DNA of 51,840 nt from Alteromonas sp. 1_MG-2023 (GCF_030547075.1 NZ_JAUOQH010000024.1:1-51840); one strand, 5' to 3'. Positions 34,083 to 43,166 are shown, counted from the first letter of the stretch. The notes: a model not told the origin generated them from the sequence alone. Program-made: numbers and translations.

Positions 34083-34120
34083 CGCGAAGCTAATTTTTAG
34101 CGCTATCGCGAAGCTAATTT
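34083..34120 (+). repeat. Short 24-base-period repeat between nrdB and yfaE
   Basis: CGCGAAGCTAATTT occurs at 34083-34096 and 34107-34120, the copies separated by the palindrome AGCGCT. Another AGCGCTAACGCTAA follows. The first copy starts one base after the nrdB stop. Confidence 0.65.
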
Positions 34121-34180
34121 CGAGCGCTAACGCTAACAGAGCACGCAGAGAAAAAACGCCGGAATCAACACCGAAAAATA

Positions 34181-34453
34181 ATGAGCAATAACGATAAAAC
34201 ACTCCGCATCGACGTTGTTGATGTGGGGTGTATTTCTTCTCCCCCTGATACTACGCTTCTTACTGCCCTTGAAGCCGCTAATATTAATATTCACTACCAT
34301 TGCCGTGAAGGCTTTTGTGGTGCGTGTAGAACTAAGCTCATTGAAGGCGAAGTAGAATACACTACCGATCCCCTCGCCTTTATTGACGATGACGAAATTC
34401 TTCCATGCTGCTGCGTAGCCTTATGCCCGCTTAAAATCAAAGTCCCGCTATAA
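34181..34453 (+). CDS. yfaE: YfaE-type 2Fe-2S ferredoxin, NrdB maintenance
   Basis: The 90-residue plant-type ferredoxin has the cluster motif CREGFCGACRTKL and a fourth cysteine in the CCCVALCP stretch. In E. coli YfaE reduces the NrdB di-iron centre to maintain or regenerate the tyrosyl radical. Its position directly after nrdB is the same. It starts 98 bases after nrdB, beyond a short repeat. Confidence 0.93.
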   Translation: MSNNDKTLRIDVVDVGCISSPPDTTLLTALEAANINIHYHCREGFCGACRTKLIEGEVEYTTDPLAFIDDDEILPCCCVALCPLKIKVPL

Positions 34454-34517
34454 TCACAGCACCGTTATAATTGACCTGCCGCGATAATCGCAGCACAGCG
34501 ATAATTAACCTGCTGTT
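34450..34517 (+). repeat. Two-copy 34-bp imperfect tandem repeat after yfaE
   Basis: Units 34450-34483 and 34484-34517 start ATAATCACAGCAC and ATAATCGCAGCAC and match at about 25 of 34 positions. The first unit overlaps the yfaE stop. The inner TAATCGC...GCGATAAT forms a small dyad. Confidence 0.65.
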
Positions 34518-34529
34518 ATAAACCCAACG

Positions 34530-36017
34530 TTAATGGCTTTGCGCTAAGTTAAGTTCAAAGCTAAAACACGTGCCCTTTCCTAATTGACTCTCTACCCGTA
34601 AATCTGAATTCAGCAGCGCCATTAGCTTTTTACATATTGCCAAGCCTAAGCCAGCATGACTGCATGTATCTTTCTCTGTGTTACTAGCTTGATACCTAGC
34701 ATCGAAAATATAGGCTATTTCTTTATCGCTAATTCCAACACCGGTATCACGAATATCAACCCTTAGCTTATCGTTGTGTAGCACCACAGCAAGGTCTATG
34801 CTGCCATCTGCAGGGGTATGGCGAATAGCATTGGCAATAAGGTTCGTTAGCACACGCTCAAGTTTGCCAATATCAGCAAATACGTAATATTCGAAGTGGT
34901 CGGGAATAACTCGTATGGCGATATTTTTCTGCTTCGCGTCAAGCTCGAACTTGGCGGCCACGTCATGCAGTAATTCGCCTAACGGGAAAGACTCCTGATT
35001 AAGCGTAACTTGCCCACCTTCTAAATACGCTAGCTCAAATATTTGATCGATAAGGTGCTTTAAGTTCTTTGAATTTTTTAACGATATATCGACAAAATGC
35101 TTTCTATCTTGTTTAGACAAACTGTCTTCATTTAGCGCTAAGGTTTCAATGTAACCTTGCAGGCTAGCCAAGGGAGTACGGAGGTCGTGGGATAAGTCGG
35201 CCAACAACACTCTTCTTTGGGTATCAATTTTATTAAGTTGGTCGAACTGATTATCTATATGGGTAAGCATATCGGTGAATGCGCAGCCCAAACGGTCGAC
35301 CTCGTTCGCACTGTTTCTATTCCATTTAGCTAAATTCGGCGGCAACTTTTCACGATGAAAATCGGCTTCACGAACACTGTCCATATCGTCGCTTAAACGT
35401 CTTAATGGCGTGGTGAAATACTTAAATAAAACCAATAAAGCGACTAATAACAACACTAAGCCAACAAACATAAACAACGCCACTTCACGCATGCTCTGAC
35501 TGTTTTGCAAATTCGCGATAATTGAATCATAACGCTCACCACCAATAATTACGTATAGGTAGCCTTGTAGTTGTTCATTGTTATAAACCGGTGCTGCTGA
35601 AAATATTTTCTGAAGGCCAATATTTCTTGGGTCATCCCCTTCAATGGGAAAACCGCGATCGGTATTAATCAGTTGTTTAATAGGTGCAATATCCACCGCA
35701 TCGGCTTTTACTTTACCAGGTTCGGCTGAGTAGGTAAGAATAGTGCCTTCTGGGTCAAGGTAATAAAACTCAAAGCTTGGGCCTAATATCATTAGCGTAT
35801 GGAAAAGATTTCCAAGGGCTTCATAGTCGTAGACCCCTTCTTTAAGCAGCGGGTTATCGCTAACAAGGTGTTCAGCCAACCCGATATGCAGTTTTTGCTC
35901 TGCTTCTTGCTGAGTACGCTTTTGCAATAAGTTGGTGGAGTAAAAACAGGCAATCATCACCACCATAAATACGCCAACTAAGCACACGGCTAGGCGAGGA
36001 TAAAAGCCAAATTTCAT
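34530..36017 (-). CDS. Membrane sensor histidine kinase
   Basis: The 495-residue kinase has a membrane helix at about residues 8-25 and a periplasmic sensor region to about 178, then a second helix (about 180-200) and a HAMP linker. The H-box is LSHDLRTPLASL with the phospho-acceptor His277. The catalytic domain has NLIANAIRHTP (N box), DTGVGIS (G1) and HAGLGLAICKKL (G2). It follows the regulator gene by four bases, so the two form an operon. The signal is unknown. Confidence 0.93.
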   Translation of the reverse strand: MKFGFYPRLAVCLVGVFMVVMIACFYSTNLLQKRTQQEAEQKLHIGLAEHLVSDNPLLKEGVYDYEALGNLFHTLMILGPSFEFYYLDPEGTILTYSAEPGKVKADAVDIAPIKQLINTDRGFPIEGDDPRNIGLQKIFSAAPVYNNEQLQGYLYVIIGGERYDSIIANLQNSQSMREVALFMFVGLVLLLVALLVLFKYFTTPLRRLSDDMDSVREADFHREKLPPNLAKWNRNSANEVDRLGCAFTDMLTHIDNQFDQLNKIDTQRRVLLADLSHDLRTPLASLQGYIETLALNEDSLSKQDRKHFVDISLKNSKNLKHLIDQIFELAYLEGGQVTLNQESFPLGELLHDVAAKFELDAKQKNIAIRVIPDHFEYYVFADIGKLERVLTNLIANAIRHTPADGSIDLAVVLHNDKLRVDIRDTGVGISDKEIAYIFDARYQASNTEKDTCSHAGLGLAICKKLMALLNSDLRVESQLGKGTCFSFELNLAQSH

Positions 36018-36021
36018 GGGG

Positions 36022-36735
36022 TTAAACTCCTTGAGGATTAAATTTATACCCTACACCCCAAACGGTTTGTACTATTTGCGGGGCGGTAGCATCATTTTCT
36101 AATTTTGAACGCAGCCGGTTAATGTGTGAGTTCACCGTGTGCTCGTAACCACTATGGTGATATCCCCACACTGACTCTAATAATTGACTGCGACTAAATA
36201 CTTGCCCTGGATGACTGGCCAAGTGGTGAAGCAATTCAAATTCTGTGGCGGTTAGTACCAACTCTTCTTCAGATAAAAACACCTGATGATTTCGCTGGTC
36301 GATAGTTAACCGGCCTAATTTTAAAGGTGTATCTGCTTGTTGATTTACGACGGGGGTTTGCTGAACTACGTGATACTTTCGAAGCTGTGAACGAACCCGA
36401 GCTTGAAGCTCTCGCACACTGAATGGCTTTGTCATGTAATCATCAGCGCCAAGCTCTAACCCAAGTACTCTGTCAGTTTCAGACGTCTTAGAAGTAAGCA
36501 TAATGATACTTTGCATTGGTAAAGCGTCTCGCAGCTTTCTACAAATATCTAGCCCGCTCATACTAGGTAACATTACATCTAACAGCACAACGGCATACTC
36601 GCCTGTTAAAGCGCATTCAAGGGCTAGTTTGCCATCGGCTTGATGTTCAATCTCAACGCCTAACTCTAGCAAGTTGACTCGCATAAGATTGGCTATGTCT
36701 AAGTCATCTTCAACAATTAATATTTTGTCGGTCAT
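36022..36735 (-). CDS. OmpR/PhoB-family response regulator
   Basis: The 237-residue regulator has a receiver domain with phospho-acceptor Asp53 in VVLLDVMLPSMSG, the conserved Lys in YMTKPFSVREL, and a C-terminal winged helix ending VWGVGYKFNP. A TTG start at 36756 would add seven residues; the ATG at 36735 gives the normal MTDKILIVEDD. It is cotranscribed with the kinase gene. Target genes are unknown; the spondin-domain pair upstream is a candidate only by adjacency. Confidence 0.93.
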   Translation of the reverse strand: MTDKILIVEDDLDIANLMRVNLLELGVEIEHQADGKLALECALTGEYAVVLLDVMLPSMSGLDICRKLRDALPMQSIIMLTSKTSETDRVLGLELGADDYMTKPFSVRELQARVRSQLRKYHVVQQTPVVNQQADTPLKLGRLTIDQRNHQVFLSEEELVLTATEFELLHHLASHPGQVFSRSQLLESVWGYHHSGYEHTVNSHINRLRSKLENDATAPQIVQTVWGVGYKFNPQGV

Positions 36736-36774
36736 TTTGGGAAAGCCACGGTTCAAAAACTAATAGAACGATGG

Positions 36775-36809
36775 AAAAGCGTTAATCTTTCACAAGATTA
36801 ACGCTTTTT
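36775..36809 (-). terminator. Terminator after the spondin-domain genes
   Basis: A long stem, AAGCGTTAATCTT/AAGATTAACGCTT, has a short loop and T- or A-runs on both sides. It separates the spondin pair from the two-component operon on the minus strand. Confidence 0.85.
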
Positions 36810-36864
36810 ATTTACTTGCCCGTTAAATTAGCCTTTCGTCTAATACTTGGGGCATCATTGCTCG

Positions 36865-37587
36865 TTACTCTGTGCGCGTAATTTGAATACGAATAACAGG
36901 GTTATCGAACTTGTGTTCAACCGTTAGTGCAGAGCTTGAAAGGCCATCGTCAGCACTAACCACACCTGGGTGCATAGAGATAAAGCCTGTGTCGTCACGG
37001 CTTGGGCTAAAGCCCTCTCCGTTCGCTGCAGGCCCTGGTACTGTTGCTGCACTTTCAGTGTTTGCTTCTGTACCTGCGTCATAAGCTGGACGCGTAGTGG
37101 TATAGGTAGCGCCCACTTCAAGGTTTGCTAGGCTGTAACTGTTAATACCGGTAAAGGCATCGTTGGTATTGCCCAACATTGCGGCAATCGTTAGGTTAGC
37201 GTCGGTAATATCGTTAATCGATACACTAATGGTTTGTGAATCGCCTGGGGTAATTGGGCCAGTACCGCCAGCGCTTGCGTCACCTAGCATTAAAAATTCG
37301 GCTGAATCGCCTACTTCGGCAATACGCTCTAGTTCTACCGATGCAACCGCGCCCACTTCCCACAACGTACCTTCGCTATGCAGCACTACCGCAGGCGGCG
37401 ATACTGGCTGGCCATTGGTTAAATTAGTTACGGTTACGTCGTACGATACCGGTACGGGATCTGGAATTTCAGCGGGTACTTCAACTTCTACAATTACTTC
37501 ACGGGTATCGTCATCGCCACACGCCGCAAGCAAAAAGGGTAACGTGAGTACCAATGCTTTTTTATAATGTTTGGCTAAATATTGCAT
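36865..37587 (-). CDS. Spondin-domain lipoprotein
   Basis: The 240-residue lipoprotein has a signal peptide and lipobox (FLLAAC, lipidated Cys23), an acidic/Pro spacer with DDDTREVIVEVEVPAE, then a spondin-type beta-sandwich. The shared features with its neighbour are VTNLTNGQPVSPP, ASVELERIAEVGD, NTNDAFTGINSYSLA and YDAGTEANTESA. Spondin domains occur in eukaryotic matrix proteins; the bacterial role is not established. It lies 10 bases after the other spondin gene. It is probably surface- or periplasm-exposed. Confidence 0.85.
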   Translation of the reverse strand: MQYLAKHYKKALVLTLPFLLAACGDDDTREVIVEVEVPAEIPDPVPVSYDVTVTNLTNGQPVSPPAVVLHSEGTLWEVGAVASVELERIAEVGDSAEFLMLGDASAGGTGPITPGDSQTISVSINDITDANLTIAAMLGNTNDAFTGINSYSLANLEVGATYTTTRPAYDAGTEANTESAATVPGPAANGEGFSPSRDDTGFISMHPGVVSADDGLSSSALTVEHKFDNPVIRIQITRTE

Positions 37588-37597
37588 AACAGCCTCC

Positions 37598-38302
37598 TTA
37601 TCGTACGGTTACTGTTACTTTAGCTACTGGGTTCAACCAACGGTGAACGGTATTATTTAGGTCGCTGGCACCGTCAGTTAACGAGTCATCGCCAATAGTA
37701 CCGCGATGAATATGCACAGCGGCATTCGTATCAGCTCCAGCTACACCACTTCCCCCGGTACCAACCATATCTTCCAACGGTGGTGGAACTGGCATACCTG
37801 GAGTACCCGGTTCGCCGCCGCCTCGTATTTCATCGTTGGCTTCAGTGCCTGCATCGTAAGCGTTTACGTACACTGTGTAGGTACCGGCATCTGCGGGAAT
37901 TTCCCAGTTATCTAATCCAATAAAGGCATCATTTGACGGCACAATCATAGCAACTACTGATAAAACAGTATTATCGCCAGTGGTCATTAAGTCAGCAGAA
38001 GTTGTCATTCCAGGCGCTAATAGCCCGCCTGCAGGGTTAACAATCATATCTGCACCAATCGAAGTGCCTATGGTAGTAATACCATCAAGGTTGCCACCTT
38101 CTGCTAGCATTTGAATTTCTGTGCTTGCTGCTTCACCTACTTCAAATAAGCTCGCATCAGTGGTATGTGCTACCGCAGCAATTGGGGTAATGTATATGCC
38201 GTGAGATAAGTTCTGAATTTCTACGGTTATGTCAGCAGCGAAGCTTTGTTGGCTAGCAAACGCAAGCAATGCCGCTGCAGAAATTTTATTAAGTCGCTTC
38301 AT
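37598..38302 (-). CDS. Secreted spondin-domain protein
   Basis: The 234-residue protein has a type I signal peptide (ends QQSFA) followed by a single spondin domain. It contains VEIQNLSHGIYITPI, NDAFIGLDNWEIPA and the YDAGTEANDEIRGGGEPG segment, all parallel to the adjacent lipoprotein. Unlike that one it has no lipobox. The two look like a diverged tandem duplication. They are followed by a terminator and then a two-component system. Function is unknown. Confidence 0.85.
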   Translation of the reverse strand: MKRLNKISAAALLAFASQQSFAADITVEIQNLSHGIYITPIAAVAHTTDASLFEVGEAASTEIQMLAEGGNLDGITTIGTSIGADMIVNPAGGLLAPGMTTSADLMTTGDNTVLSVVAMIVPSNDAFIGLDNWEIPADAGTYTVYVNAYDAGTEANDEIRGGGEPGTPGMPVPPPLEDMVGTGGSGVAGADTNAAVHIHRGTIGDDSLTDGASDLNNTVHRWLNPVAKVTVTVR

Positions 38303-38670
38303 GATTGTTCCTTAGTAATGAATGAGTGTTAACGCCCTATCAATACTGAAAGACAAATATCACGAAAGTATCCAGAAAGTCGGACAAAACTATGCTGATG
38401 ACATAACAGGTTTGTAAACGTGGCTTAAATAGAAGCGCAAAGGCAAAAATAGAAGTAAAAAATAAACGTGAGAACTAGAGGTGTTTAGTAGATGTAACGA
38501 ATTAAGGTGACGATTTAAAGGTAAAGATTTAAACGAGAGAACTAGAGATTCGAGGCCAGTTATATAAAAACTGAAACCCCACTTCTGTTCAGGCAAGGAG
38601 GCCAAGCCCTTCATAAAACTAAAAGGCTTGGCAGAAGTAGAGTTTTTAAGATTAGCGAATAAGTTTCATA
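38303..38670. other. Intergenic region upstream of the spondin genes
   Basis: No convincing gene is present. Near its right end the stem GCCAAGCC/GGCTTGGC (38601-38642), flanked by ACTTCTG/CAGAAGT (38581-38648), forms a long two-tier structure without a T-run. Confidence 0.5.
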
Positions 38671-39663
38671 TTACTTTTTTATGTACTCAATAACATGATG
38701 TTGGTCGGGAGGATTCACTCGTCCTCCATCTATTGCGGCTAACATATGCAGTAACGCTGGGCTGGTAAATCCGCCATTGCTTAAAAAGTAAGAATGTCCT
38801 TTTGGGCTATCAAACCTATTATTGAAATCATCACAATCAACTTCATAAACGTTTTTCGGCACCTTGGTAATATCCTCTACTCCAGTCATACCTAGCCGTC
38901 TAGACAAAAGCCGATTTTTTATATTAGCAACTTTACTGGCCGGCATTGCTAAATCGTCGTTCGCGTAATAAACAATTAAATTTCTGGTGGTTGTAGGTAT
39001 TAGTGCCCCACTTCTACCTGGCTCGAAGCAATGATTAACCACATCTGCGGCAATCATAAATACATTACGAAATAACATTGGCACCATGCCGTGATGATCG
39101 TACTTTCCCCAGTAACTGATCGCGGTTCTAAGTACCCTATTTCCCATTGAATGGGCCAACAAATTTATTCGCCGCATACAAGGGTCGGCAGACATGGCTT
39201 CTTCCTTTCGCCATGAATCGAATTTAGACAACATTCTGGCAAACGCATTGCCACTATAATCTGCCGCTTTCTGGTCGTCCCAATAATCATCTAAAAACCG
39301 AGATTTACCATCGTCATCGCAAGGCCATAGCAAAGGCACCACTAAGGCGAAATCTTTACCTTTTTCTTTATCAATAAGGTGCTGCAGCGCTTCAGCACAC
39401 CCAAACACATCAGGCTCGGGGTTATTATTGAACCCGTGAATATAAAGCAATATTTGAGTGTATTTACCAAGCTCTTTTAAAGAGGTGAAAAACCTACGTC
39501 CCCCTACTTCTACATAGTCACCGGGACCATTTCGTCTGCAAAAATACATTTCAGAGGCTGGCCGAGTATTTTGATTATCAAAATGGATTTTACGGTTTAC
39601 TTTGGTGACCGGAGAAATAGTGGTGGATTTTCTAGTGGGTGTTCTATTGGTAGCGAATAACAT
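38671..39663 (-). CDS. Alpha/beta hydrolase of the DUF900 type
   Basis: The 330-residue protein has LLYIHGFNNNP (oxyanion strand, about residues 72-82), the nucleophile elbow LLAHSMGNRVL with Ser172, and a likely acid and His in YYANDDLAMPAS and GHSYF. This pattern (HGFNN, then AHSMGN) is that of DUF900-like hydrolases, whose substrates are unknown. No signal peptide is evident. A good ribosome-binding site (AGGAACTGTCGCATG context) supports the start. It appears to be monocistronic. Confidence 0.8.
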   Translation of the reverse strand: MLFATNRTPTRKSTTISPVTKVNRKIHFDNQNTRPASEMYFCRRNGPGDYVEVGGRRFFTSLKELGKYTQILLYIHGFNNNPEPDVFGCAEALQHLIDKEKGKDFALVVPLLWPCDDDGKSRFLDDYWDDQKAADYSGNAFARMLSKFDSWRKEEAMSADPCMRRINLLAHSMGNRVLRTAISYWGKYDHHGMVPMLFRNVFMIAADVVNHCFEPGRSGALIPTTTRNLIVYYANDDLAMPASKVANIKNRLLSRRLGMTGVEDITKVPKNVYEVDCDDFNNRFDSPKGHSYFLSNGGFTSPALLHMLAAIDGGRVNPPDQHHVIEYIKK

Positions 39664-40005
39664 GCGACAGTTCCTTTGCTGTTATAAAAATAAGGAACTA
39701 CGTGAATACAGTGAATCAACAACCACATCCTTGTTAAGTGTAGCTAGACTAGTTCAATATATTAAAGATTACAAACAAACGGCGTTAATCCGCGCCGCTA
39801 CTACAACATGATTTTTACCAGTGGCCTAGTTCCATCATAGCGCAAAGGCCGAAAATTCACTTAACGCATAGATTCTTGGTAATGCGATACACCTAGGGCT
39901 ACATGCTGGTGTTAATTAGCTTTAACGGTATGTTTAAAAAACCACTACTGCATAACCTATAGCCAAAGCTACTTATTCACGGGTTAAGGTATTAGCTAGG
40001 TATTT
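39664..40005. other. Intergenic region, nothing identified
   Basis: This holds the hydrolase promoter region and the space after the lipoprotein gene at 40006. No RNA, repeat or coding sequence could be supported; a 69-codon plus-strand frame overlapping the hydrolase start is not protein-like. Confidence 0.5.
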
Positions 40006-40644
40006 TTAAATCTTTGCTAATAATTGCGCATTCAGTTCATTGAGCGCGTGGTAAATTGCCATATATACATCCTTTCCGGCCTCGAATGAGTAGTCCGGCA
40101 CAGCCATACCAAAATTTGTTGCGGCGTTATACGTGTATATGCTCCCACTTTTTAGTGAGTTATATATTGCTTTATCTTCATCACTTTTTAACTCATAAGT
40201 GCCAGTGGCTTCGATAAAATATGGCTTATAAGGGCTAGCCCGGGTAATTTCGTATTGGATAGTTACTGTAGTTTTTGTATGCATTAAAACTAAGGCAGGG
40301 ACAGGAGCAGAAAAAGACAACACCGACGGCGTAATTACTACATCAAAGTTGTCACTAGTATTTGTATTTTCTGATTGGGCAACAGATTCAAATATAGAGG
40401 AGAGCGAATCATGAATGGCATTTTTAAGGTAAAAGCCAAGGTCATACTCAAAAGTAGTGCCGAGTTGTTTTTCGTGATGCTTTAAGGAAGCCAGTTCCTC
40501 ATTAATAACCAGCAATACCGTTTGAGGTAGTTTGTCTTCCACCTCTTCAATAGCCATTTTATTCATTACGACAGGACTGGTAACACAGCCACTTAGCATT
40601 GAAATAAACAGCGAACAGGCTAAAACAAAAAATAGCTTTCTCAT
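40006..40644 (-). CDS. Lipoprotein of unknown function
   Basis: The 212-residue protein begins with a lipoprotein signal (MRKLFFVLACSLFISMLSGC), so Cys20 is the predicted lipidated residue. The mature part has no domain I recognise; it alternates beta-type strands (FDVVITPSVLSFSAPVPALV) and a YEITRASPYKPYFIEATGTY segment. An ATG four codons upstream (40656) exists, but AAGGA would abut it, so 40644 is preferred. It stands alone on the minus strand with gaps on both sides. Confidence 0.7.
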   Translation of the reverse strand: MRKLFFVLACSLFISMLSGCVTSPVVMNKMAIEEVEDKLPQTVLLVINEELASLKHHEKQLGTTFEYDLGFYLKNAIHDSLSSIFESVAQSENTNTSDNFDVVITPSVLSFSAPVPALVLMHTKTTVTIQYEITRASPYKPYFIEATGTYELKSDEDKAIYNSLKSGSIYTYNAATNFGMAVPDYSFEAGKDVYMAIYHALNELNAQLLAKI

Positions 40645-40781
40645 ACTGATGTACATCCTTTTACTGATTTAATATTTACTACTACTCACTTTAAACCAAG
40701 CGGCGCTGATGTGGAACAGCTGAAAGGTTAGTTAATTTGTTAGGCGATATTCTTATGGCTGGCATCATTATTTTTACCCCG

Positions 40782-41336
40782 CTATTTTAATTTTACGCTA
40801 CTGTAACTGCCGGCAGGAATCATTCGATATTGAGGCTTAGTAAAACTACTGTGAATGTTTCCTAAGCTTTTTGGAAAGCTTACCCCAATGCTCTCGACAT
40901 TTGCCGACTTGTGCGTAGCGTACATCACGATAGTCATTTTTTGGCTTTGCTCGTTTTCAATTACAGTAATACCTGCAATAGCTTGCTGATTGTTATTAAC
41001 CCTTACTAGTGTTTGTTCTTGAAGTACTGATTTAAAAAAAGCGTCCTGCTCCTTTATGGTTAGCCCATGCGGAATAACGTCATCAATTTCGCCTAACAAA
41101 AATGCACTGCTATCACTCACCGCTTCTACCCAATGGGCTCTATCCGTTTGTAACCGTATTTCTACTTGTCCGTCTCTCAGTATGATTTGCGCGGTGGTTT
41201 CCTCAACGGTATGTGCATAAGCGGGGTTACGCATAACCAAAAACATGACTAAGGCCGTTACCACAAACAAACTTTTAAGCGAAAATACGCGCATAAACGA
41301 CCCAGCAAATAACAATGCATTCATGGTATACCTCAT
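40782..41336 (-). CDS. Exported protein of unknown function, coupled to the YHYH protein
   Basis: The 184-residue protein starts at an ATG that overlaps the stop of the YHYH gene (ATGA), so translation is likely coupled. A signal-type hydrophobic helix follows (SLFVVTALVMFLVMRNPAYA, then HTVEE), and an alternative start at 41294 would trim the N-terminus to this. The mature protein begins HTVEETTAQIILRDGQVEIR, faintly like the N-terminal exported domain of HupE/UreJ-2 proteins (weak resemblance). No catalytic motif is seen. Confidence 0.65.
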   Translation of the reverse strand: MRYTMNALLFAGSFMRVFSLKSLFVVTALVMFLVMRNPAYAHTVEETTAQIILRDGQVEIRLQTDRAHWVEAVSDSSAFLLGEIDDVIPHGLTIKEQDAFFKSVLQEQTLVRVNNNQQAIAGITVIENEQSQKMTIVMYATHKSANVESIGVSFPKSLGNIHSSFTKPQYRMIPAGSYSSVKLK

Positions 41337-43102
41337 GGCTTCTGAACCGTGAATTTGCATATAAGGGTGTTAGTTGTTTCTAAATCGTCGCCCCAAATTA
41401 AGGTTGCACTTTCATCCCAGCTTACAAGGTTGTACCCGTCTTTAGGGCTTACATCTGAAGCGCTATATTCAATAGCATTTGGCCAGTCACTTACGTCGAA
41501 CCCTGCCTTTTTCCAACCAGAAGGTTCTGCTGTACTCGTAAACCCACATGGCGCTACGCCAACTTTAGGGTTCGTTTCGGTTTCACACTGTTTATTCAAA
41601 GGTGCTTCATGGAGTACCTTGCAATGCCACGCGCTATTACTAGCGGCAACTGTTTCATTGGTTGAAACGTCGGTAAGTTGCATTATAAAACCGCCATCTC
41701 CCATTTGCTGCCTAGGTGTACCAATATATTCCAGCCCGGTATCGTCCTGCTTAAAGTCTTTAATCACTAGGTTAATGATTAGCGGATAATCTGCCGAGAA
41801 TATAACTTCTTCTGCATTGAATGAACGCTCGGTGGTTATGGGTACCGAATCTTCAACAATAAGTTCCTCGTCAAGATATGCTGCAAACCAGTTGTCGGCC
41901 CACGCTTCAAGTTTGAACACATGGCCTTTGTTAACCATTGTAGTGTGAGTAGTTTTGTTCACTTTTGCGCTATTAGGGTCGTTCTGTTGAGGTGGCTTTC
42001 TATCACCTTTTGGTGGCGGTGGCGGAGATTGGTCTTGTCTCCTGCCTGGTTCTTCATTTTGGCTTTGATTTTGGTTTTGGGGTGGATTTGGTATTGGTTT
42101 TGGGTTTTGTTTCGAATCTAAATTACGACAAAAGGTACCCGTTTCTACTATTCCACCGTTACTTACCGTTTTCTGTTCGAAATCGAAACAGTTTGGTTTG
42201 CTGGAATTGGGCGTGTAATGAACATAGTAATCCTTCCCTTGGAAGGTATAAGTCATAGACCGTTTACCATTCTCAGACACAACATGCTTTAAGTTTTCAA
42301 CGCCATCTCTGGGAGGCGTTAAGTTATCTCGCATAGCATTAATTGTTGTTGTAGAACCATCTTTATCGGTGCTGGTTAATGGCGCTACTCTGGGTAAATT
42401 AGCAACGTCAACCTTACCCACCAAACACTGAACAATGTATGGCGGCGCCTCGGAAGTGTGATATCGATAACCGAATGCGTCGTCAGCCTGACCGTTACAG
42501 TCATCCAGTGCGCCACTTTTTATTTTACTACCATCAGGGTTATCATCACCGTAAATGGGGTAACCGTCGTACGCCCACCCTATAATCGGGTTCTCGCCCC
42601 GATTAGCCATAGTTTCAATCATACAAGTTGGAGCAGCATGATAATGGTAATCATCCCCTCGCCCAGCATGGCCACCACAATTATCTAACTGGCCTAACTT
42701 AAGCGTATCAACGTTTTCATTGTAATGTGTTAAATCAAGCTCACCTTGAGATGAATAGTCGTAAATGGGCACGCCATTAACGGCCACACCCAACGCGGCA
42801 TCAATACTGGTTAATGCATCTGCTTTAGTAGGTTTAAGCTTAATAGGTGCTGAATAACCAAAAGCTGGAACAGGGATTTGTTCGTTTGTACCCGTTATGC
42901 CATTCATTAAATCGTGGCTAGGATACGTGGTAGACGACAGATAAGCATAATCGTCGTTGCAGGTTACCTGTACCGACTCATCAAAGCCTGCCTCTTCTAC
43001 AGACGTTGAAATGATTTCGCATTGAGCGGTATCTGGCTGATGGCAAGCCGTTAGTACGCCGCCACTTAAAAGTAACACTAAAAGAACGTGATTGTGTTTC
43101 AT
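41333..43102 (-). CDS. YHYH-domain lipoprotein with low-complexity linker and C-terminal beta domain
   Basis: The 589-residue protein has a signal peptide with a lipobox-like LTAC (Cys20). The N-terminal YHYH domain (about residues 60-235) contains the signature DDYHYHAAPTCM and WAYDGYPIYGDDNPDG. A Pro/Gln/Asn-rich linker (about 330-385) leads to a C-terminal region with paired cysteines (HCKVLHE, CETETNPKVGVAPCG) and SADYPLIINLVIKDF, which looks like an extracellular beta-sandwich. YHYH proteins are surface or periplasmic and uncharacterised. It is coupled to the exported protein downstream. Confidence 0.82.
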   Translation of the reverse strand: MKHNHVLLVLLLSGGVLTACHQPDTAQCEIISTSVEEAGFDESVQVTCNDDYAYLSSTTYPSHDLMNGITGTNEQIPVPAFGYSAPIKLKPTKADALTSIDAALGVAVNGVPIYDYSSQGELDLTHYNENVDTLKLGQLDNCGGHAGRGDDYHYHAAPTCMIETMANRGENPIIGWAYDGYPIYGDDNPDGSKIKSGALDDCNGQADDAFGYRYHTSEAPPYIVQCLVGKVDVANLPRVAPLTSTDKDGSTTTINAMRDNLTPPRDGVENLKHVVSENGKRSMTYTFQGKDYYVHYTPNSSKPNCFDFEQKTVSNGGIVETGTFCRNLDSKQNPKPIPNPPQNQNQSQNEEPGRRQDQSPPPPPKGDRKPPQQNDPNSAKVNKTTHTTMVNKGHVFKLEAWADNWFAAYLDEELIVEDSVPITTERSFNAEEVIFSADYPLIINLVIKDFKQDDTGLEYIGTPRQQMGDGGFIMQLTDVSTNETVAASNSAWHCKVLHEAPLNKQCETETNPKVGVAPCGFTSTAEPSGWKKAGFDVSDWPNAIEYSASDVSPKDGYNLVSWDESATLIWGDDLETTNTLICKFTVQKP

Positions 43103-43133
43103 GAGGAAAGCTCCACCGTTATTCCGCTGCTTT

Positions 43134-43166
43134 GCGCTTAGTTCGCGCTTAGTTCGCGCTCAATTT
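43134..43166 (+). repeat. Three-copy 11-base tandem repeat
   Basis: GCGCTTAGTTC occurs twice head to tail (43134-43144, 43145-43155), followed by the degenerate copy GCGCTCAATTT. It lies 30-65 bases upstream of the YHYH gene start, in its leader or promoter. Confidence 0.7.

Noticed and set aside
38390..38614. 74-codon minus-strand open frame between the hydrolase and spondin genes
   Set aside because: No family resemblance, poor codon pattern, and it runs through the base of a stem structure.
40739..40745. GTTAGGC, an attC-type core, near the lipoprotein gene
   Set aside because: No complementary left core and no paired arms were found in the preceding 60-150 bases, so it is probably chance. 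The array is not extended to 40.7 kb on this basis.
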